From NCBI GenBank assembly GCA_029937205.1, contig JAPYQV010000043.1, forward strand, positions 1 to 11,791: a stretch of 11,791 bases of DNA, read 5' to 3'. Numbering within the stretch: the stretch's first letter is position 1; every line of letters begins with the position of its first letter. This document shows, piece after piece, positions 7,496-11,791 of this stretch. Source of the DNA: Alphaproteobacteria bacterium. GTDB taxonomy: Bacteria > Pseudomonadota > Alphaproteobacteria > UBA828. The notes under the pieces were generated by a model. The model was given only the letters and a program-made list of their open reading frames with translations, was not told the DNA's origin and made no database searches. A program made the translations under genes and the position numbers.

Positions 7496-9847
7496 ATGTT
7501 GCGAATTACTGGTTACAGCGATCGCTATTCAATTTGCCCTGGCGAGAAGATTCAGTTTTACGTGAATTCCGAGAAGGGTGAGAGCTACCATGCCGACATC
7601 GTCCGAATGATTCACGGCGACACAAATCCGGACGGCCCCGGTTTTAAGATCGAGGAACTCGACACTCCGGTGAGCAAGGACTATCCCGGGCGCAATCAGG
7701 TCGTTCATGGCGGCTCCTATGCGGTAGTACCGCACGATCATCGGATGGATGTTGAAAGTTTCACATTGCAGGCGTTTATTTTTCCAACAACGCCTGACAA
7801 AGGCGTTCAGGGCGTCTTGACCAAATGTGTTGGAACGACGGGCTGTGGCCTCTTTATTGACGAAAACGCCAACCTGGCGCTGTGGATTGGCGACGGCAAC
7901 GGCAAGGTCGAGAAAATTGCCAGCGGCAAGGCGCTGCTGCGCAAGGTCTGGTATCTCGCCGCCGCTTCCTACGACGCGGCCAGTGGCGAGGTGCGGCTCT
8001 ATCAGGAACCGATCGTGACCTCGGCCAATGGCGGTCTCGGCATGTCGCTACTACACCCGGTGGAGGAGACAGCATCTGTGGTCGAGGGCCGTTCGGCCGT
8101 CGCCCCTGGTGCCAACGATGCACCGCTGCTTATGGCGGCACGCACCGAGGTTTCGAAGTCCGGGCGTACAATCTTTGGCGGCCACTACAAAGAGGCGCGG
8201 GCGCCCATTGAGCTGCCGCAACAGGCGGACGTCTATAATGGCAAGATCGATCGTCCGCGCTTCGCTAGCCGGGCGCTCGATAAAAGCGAGATCGATGCGC
8301 TAGCGCGCGGAGTCAAGAGCTGTTCGGCGGAGCTTCGCCAATGCGTGATTGGGGCATGGGATTTCCATGCCAACATCTCCGACAATATCGCCTCGACCCA
8401 AATTATAGACACATCGCCGAGCGTGCTGCACGGTCACATCGTCAATCTACCGGCGCGTGCCATGACCGGATATAACTGGACCGGCGACGAGATTGTCTAT
8501 CATCACGCGCCCGCGGAATATGGCGCCATCCATTTCCACGACGACGACATCGACGATGCGCGCTGGGAAGTGGATTTCGGCTACACCGTGCCCGAGGGCA
8601 CCAAGAGTGGCGCCTATGCAGCGCGGCTTCGTGTCGGTGGTGAAAGTTCGCCCGAAACGGAGGATTACATAACATTCTTCGTCCGCCCGCCGCAGGGAAC
8701 GGCAACCGCGAGCGTTTGCTTGATCATCCCCTCGGCGAGTTATCTGGCCTATTCCAACGACAATCTGTCGACGAATTCGGTGGTTGCCGAATTGCTCGCC
8801 GGCAAGGTGCCGATCATGCAGGCTTCCGATCTTTATCTGAACGAGCACCGCGAATACGGCTTGTCGACCTATTCGCTGCATTCGGACGGCAGTGGCGTGT
8901 GCTATTCCTCACGTCTCAGGCCGATACTCAACATGCGGCCGAAATATCGCCACTGGCTGTCGCCTTCTCTGTGGCAGCTCAACGGTGATCTGCATTTGAC
9001 GGATTGGCTGGAGCAGAAAGGCTTCGATTTTGACGTGCACACGGACGAAGATCTCGACCGTGAGGGCGTCGACCTGCTCAAGCGCTACCCCGTGGTACTG
9101 ACCGGTAGTCACCCTGAATATTCCTCGGAGAAGATGGTCGACGCCTATGAGGCTTATCAGCAGCAGGGTGGGCGCTGGCTTTACCTCGGCGCCGACGGTT
9201 TCTACTGGGTTACCGAGTTCCATCCCGACAACGGCAACATCGTCGAAGTGCGCAAGGGCGAGGCCGGGACACGCGCCTGGACGGCGAATCCGGGCGAATA
9301 CAACAACGCCTTCGACGGCAAATATGGCGGCATGTGGCGCGCCCGCGGGCGCATTCCGAGCAAGGTCTGCGGTTTAACCTTTACGGCCTACGGCTTCGAC
9401 GTCTCGTCCTACTACCGGCGCGACGTTGATAGCTTCCGCCCTGAATGCGCATGGATGTTCGAGGGCATCGGCGATGACGAAATTATAGGCGATTTCGGAC
9501 TTGTCGGTGGCGCTGCCGCCGGGCTGGAGTTGGACCGCTATGACCTTGAATTCGGCACCCCGCACAATGCCTATCTGCTGGCGCGTTCCGAGGGTCACAC
9601 CGATCTCATGATGCAGGTCAACGAGGAGATTCATTTCACCGTTCGCGGCTATTACGGCGGCGGCGACGAAAATCCGATGATCCGGGCGGACATGATTTAC
9701 TACAAGACGCCCAACGACGGCGCGGTATTTGCGCCGGGTTCGCTTGCCTGGTGCGGCAGCCTGTCGCACGACAATTACGCCAATAATGTTTCGCAACTCA
9801 TGGAGAACGTCATCCGGGGCTTCCTCAAGGAAGGTCCGCTGCCCTAG
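7496..9847 (+). CDS. dmfA2: N,N-dimethylformamidase-like large (catalytic) subunit
   Basis: The 783-residue protein matches the dimethylformamidase large subunit (about 762 residues) along its length as I remember it. Dimethylformamidase hydrolyses N,N-dimethylformamide to dimethylamine and formate. Residues about 85-270 look like a LamG/concanavalin-type beta-sandwich, and the C-terminal half is the catalytic domain. The published Paracoccus structure shows a mononuclear iron held by two tyrosines and one glutamate (Tyr399, Tyr440, Glu521, from memory). The equivalents here are Tyr419 in SYLAYSN, Tyr459 in YGLSTYS and Glu541 in GSHPEY, with His539 also kept. The spacings 40 and 82 compare with 41 and 81. 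Other conserved blocks are GDLHLTDWLEQKGFDFDV (497-514) and GLVGG (668-672). There is no signal peptide, so it acts in the cytoplasm. The start is supported by GGAAGGAA at 7480-7487. Substrate range is not predictable; formamides or other small amides are likely. Confidence 0.9.
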   Translation: MLRITGYSDRYSICPGEKIQFYVNSEKGESYHADIVRMIHGDTNPDGPGFKIEELDTPVSKDYPGRNQVVHGGSYAVVPHDHRMDVESFTLQAFIFPTTPDKGVQGVLTKCVGTTGCGLFIDENANLALWIGDGNGKVEKIASGKALLRKVWYLAAASYDAASGEVRLYQEPIVTSANGGLGMSLLHPVEETASVVEGRSAVAPGANDAPLLMAARTEVSKSGRTIFGGHYKEARAPIELPQQADVYNGKIDRPRFASRALDKSEIDALARGVKSCSAELRQCVIGAWDFHANISDNIASTQIIDTSPSVLHGHIVNLPARAMTGYNWTGDEIVYHHAPAEYGAIHFHDDDIDDARWEVDFGYTVPEGTKSGAYAARLRVGGESSPETEDYITFFVRPPQGTATASVCLIIPSASYLAYSNDNLSTNSVVAELLAGKVPIMQASDLYLNEHREYGLSTYSLHSDGSGVCYSSRLRPILNMRPKYRHWLSPSLWQLNGDLHLTDWLEQKGFDFDVHTDEDLDREGVDLLKRYPVVLTGSHPEYSSEKMVDAYEAYQQQGGRWLYLGADGFYWVTEFHPDNGNIVEVRKGEAGTRAWTANPGEYNNAFDGKYGGMWRARGRIPSKVCGLTFTAYGFDVSSYYRRDVDSFRPECAWMFEGIGDDEIIGDFGLVGGAAAGLELDRYDLEFGTPHNAYLLARSEGHTDLMMQVNEEIHFTVRGYYGGGDENPMIRADMIYYKTPNDGAVFAPGSLAWCGSLSHDNYANNVSQLMENVIRGFLKEGPLP

Positions 9848-9889
9848 GCAAGGTGCGGCCGGGAGAGCAATAAAGGGCGCTCAAACGAC

Positions 9890-10246
9890 ATGTCGGAAAA
9901 AACGCGCAGCTCTCCCATGCCGCTCGTGAAGCCGCCGCCCGGCAAGCATATGATGCCGACGCGGGAGCAGCCGGCGAGCGCGCTGGAGCAATCACTCTTG
10001 GGCGACCTCGATCCCGAAAAGCTCAGCGACCTCGCCGAGGTGTTGTTCGCCTTGAACAATCATCAACACGGTCCGATCCCGGGCTTCTATGTGGTGGTGT
10101 GCACCAAATCGGACCGTGAATGGTGCGTCGGCCAACTCTGCGCTGATCGCGAGAAGCCGCTGTTGCTGTTCGAGGACAAGCTCTACGATTCGCCTGAAAC
10201 CGCTCAGGCCGCCGCCGAACGTCTGAAGGCAGCGCAATCCGCCTAA
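9890..10246 (+). CDS. Second DmfA1-like small protein
   Basis: I do not know a named family for this 118-residue protein, but its C-terminal two thirds align with the small subunit encoded at 6955-7380. SDLAEVLFAL (46-55) matches DDLARVLDKL (66-75), and GFYVVVC-x7-CVG (65-81) matches GKYVRVC-x7-CIG (82-98), with the same Gly-to-Cys and Cys-to-Cys distances. The N-terminal 30 residues are different: basic, Pro-rich and probably disordered. It follows the large-subunit gene by 42 bases, so it belongs to the same operon. It could be an alternative small subunit, a regulatory subunit or an assembly partner. The start at 9890 has AAGGG 12 bases upstream, a rather long spacing; the ATG at 9917 is an alternative. 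Its stop overlaps the stop of the convergent gene by four bases. Confidence 0.75.
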   Translation: MSEKTRSSPMPLVKPPPGKHMMPTREQPASALEQSLLGDLDPEKLSDLAEVLFALNNHQHGPIPGFYVVVCTKSDREWCVGQLCADREKPLLLFEDKLYDSPETAQAAAERLKAAQSA

Positions 10247-11348
10247 GTTCCGTTGGGCAGGTCCATATTGTAAAAACGGGCGCAGTTCCTGAAGACGATG
10301 TCATCGCGCACGGACTCGTCGAGATGACCAAAGACCTGCTCGATCACCGCTTTGGTATCTGGATAGGTGCAGCGCGCGTGGGGGAAATCCGAGCCCCACA
10401 TGATGGTTTTGTGGTCGATCACGTCGAGCACCTTATCGAGATAGGGATCGTCGATCAGGCCATGATAGATCTGGCTCAAATATTCCTCGATCGGTTTACC
10501 GATTGTGGGAATGTCCATTGCCGGCCCGAAATCGTCCTGGATTTGTTTTGTGCGGAACAACCAGTAGGGCAGCCACGAGACTTCATATTCCGAGAGCACG
10601 AGCTTGAGTTTCGGAAAGCGGTCAAGCACGCCGCCGAATATGAACTCGTTGGTCAGTACCGGACCCGCTTCAGCAAACACACCGAGCGTGCTGCGTGGCA
10701 CATCGATGCGATCCTTGCCATGTAGGGTAAACAGATCTACCTCGTTGCCGGTGATGATGTGCAGCGTAACCGGCTGATCCAATTCCTGCGCACGCGCCCA
10801 AAATGGATCATAGACCTTATCCTGATAGCGCGGCCATTCACGCCGCGCGTCACAGTTGATAATGCAGCTCTTGAGGCCTTTCTTGGCGGTACGCTCCAGC
10901 TCGCGCACCGCCCAATCGATATCGGCCATGTGGATCATTGAAGTGCCGTAGAGCCGCTTGGGCGCATGGCTGCAATATTCCGCCAGCCAATCGTTGAACA
11001 CCTGACAACATTCCTCGACCAACCGATCGTCCAGCGCCCGCATGACGTAGAGACACCAGGTGGAGTTCACGATCTCGCCCCACACGCCGTCCTCATCCAT
11101 GCATTTCAAGCGCATCGCGGGATCATTGCCTGAGGCCACCAACTTTTGCTGAAGCGCCTCGTCACCCTCGACAATCTCATCAATCCGGACATATTCAAAA
11201 CCGGTAAAAAAATGTTCTGCCTTTACGCCGTTATACTGATCGACGATGTGGGGCACCGCATCGCCATATTTTTTACCCAAGGGCTGCGCCACAGTTCGGC
11301 GGGCTCGATCACATGCGAATCGCCTGAAATTATCGGTTTTGGCGTCAT
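10243..11348 (-). CDS. Amidohydrolase-2 family metal hydrolase, frameshifted near its N-terminus
   Basis: This is an ACMSD/amidohydrolase-2 (TIM-barrel) enzyme of about 368 residues, of the type that hydrolyses or decarboxylates small acids and amides at a metal centre. The natural start is the ATG at 11348, with GGGAGAG and AAGGA just upstream; it encodes ISGDSHVIEPAELW, containing the family's N-terminal Asp-x-His motif. That frame stops 27 codons after the frameshift region at most, while the body of the protein (TLHIITG, SEYEVSWLPYW, MWGSDFPH) lies one frame over, open from 11292 to 10243. The frames join at a run of six A residues on the coding strand (11269-11274): one more A would give WVKKYGDAVPHIVD. 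In repaired numbering the expected ligands are Asp10, His12, His197 and Asp321. It may be a sequencing error, a fresh pseudogene or programmed slippage. It lies 31 bases downstream of the next minus-strand gene. Confidence 0.85.
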
Positions 11349-11379
11349 TCCTTACTCTCCCTGAATGCTCTTGAAGTCC

Positions 11380-11790
11380 TTACTCGGCGGCGCGTTGGGC
11401 CAGACCGCCCGTCATGCCGATCTCGTTGATGCGCGCTTGGGTATAGACATCGCTCCACATGTCGTATGAAAACTCGGAACGCAAGCGCCGCACATTCTTG
11501 TTGATCTCGAGCTCAACCGTCTCGCCGCCTTGGATGATTTCGCAGATGCGCGAGCGATCCTGCAGAATTGTGATATCGGCCAGTGGGTCGCCATCAATAA
11601 TCAGGATATCTGCCAGCCGCCCCGCTTCAAGCGCACCCACTTGACCGTCCTCGCGAACAAAAGTGCCGTTGTTGACGGTCGCACATTTCAGTGTCTCTGC
11701 CGGGCTGAAGCCGAGATATTTCACATAATGCTCCAGCTCGCGCGCGTGCCATTCGCCATAAGGCGTAACGGCAAACCCCGCATCCGAGCC
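11380..11790 (-). CDS. Imidazolonepropionase-like amidohydrolase (C-terminal 136 residues)
   Basis: The gene runs off the right edge of the window, so its start is missing. The visible frame begins GSDAGFAVTPYGEWHARELE and continues through GFSPAETLKCATVNNG and VGALEAGRLADILIIDGDPL. These are typical of the C-terminal third of amidohydrolase-1 family enzymes (imidazolonepropionase and prolidase-like members). The Asp of GSDAG is the expected metal-binding or catalytic aspartate, and the AGRLADILIIDGDP part forms the small beta-sandwich after the barrel. About 50 residues of charged tail follow. These enzymes hydrolyse cyclic amides, ureides or related C-N bonds in the cytoplasm; the substrate here is unknown. 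It is probably co-transcribed with the amidohydrolase-2 gene that starts 31 bases downstream. Confidence 0.88.
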   Translation of the reverse strand, partial: GSDAGFAVTPYGEWHARELEHYVKYLGFSPAETLKCATVNNGTFVREDGQVGALEAGRLADILIIDGDPLADITILQDRSRICEIIQGGETVELEINKNVRRLRSEFSYDMWSDVYTQARINEIGMTGGLAQRAAE

Positions 11791-11791
11791 G

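Noticed and set aside
6727..7497. 256-codon open frame on the minus strand opposite the permease end and DMFase small-subunit gene
   Set aside because: It runs antisense to well-supported genes and across their intergenic gap, and its translation has no recognisable motif; long antisense frames are common in GC-rich DNA.
1..11791. tRNA, rRNA, CRISPR array, insertion sequence or phage features
   Set aside because: I looked for tRNA-like folds, spaced repeats and transposase or integrase motifs and saw none; the only direct repeats are the two short tandem arrays listed.

Overview
The window looks like an accessory catabolic locus from a Gram-negative bacterium, most likely an alphaproteobacterium. 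The clues are the moderately high G+C coding sequence, the Shine-Dalgarno-led starts, a periplasmic binding protein with an ordinary signal peptide, and the mix of a molybdenum hydroxylase, a ribose-type ABC importer and amidohydrolases. The sequence alone does not fix the species.

Layout, left to right. (1) 1-2666, plus strand: the end of a [2Fe-2S] small subunit, then, by an ATGA overlap, the molybdopterin-binding large subunit of a xanthine/CO-dehydrogenase-family hydroxylase. (2) 2667-2969: an AT-richer intergenic region with four perfect 15-bp tandem repeats, a possible sigma70-like promoter and a small inverted repeat. (3) 2970-6837, plus strand: an ABC importer made of a TorT-like binding protein, a double-domain RbsA-type ATPase and an RbsC-type permease. 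(4) 6955-10246, plus strand: a small and a large subunit that I recognise as N,N-dimethylformamidase-like (DmfA1/DmfA2), followed by a second small protein that resembles the DmfA1-like subunit. (5) 10243-11791, minus strand, convergent: an amidohydrolase-2 family gene whose N-terminal metal motif is cut off by a one-base frameshift in a six-base homopolymer, and upstream of it the C-terminal end of a second, imidazolonepropionase-like amidohydrolase.

How the genes may work together (inference). The binding protein resembles TorT, which senses trimethylamine N-oxide, but here it is encoded with transporter genes and not with a TorS-type kinase. The DMFase-like pair hydrolyses a C-N amide bond in its characterised relatives, and the Mo-hydroxylase and amidohydrolases could act on products or related N-compounds. 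Uptake and breakdown of a small methylated amine, N-oxide or amide is therefore a reasonable hypothesis, but the substrate cannot be read from the sequence.

The points most worth a second look are the TorT-like/ABC/DMFase combination, the extra DmfA1-like small protein, two strong hairpins placed at gene junctions where subunit dosage matters, the 4 x 15 bp repeats ahead of the transporter, and the amidohydrolase frameshift. The family assignments come from remembered sequences and motifs, not from a database search.
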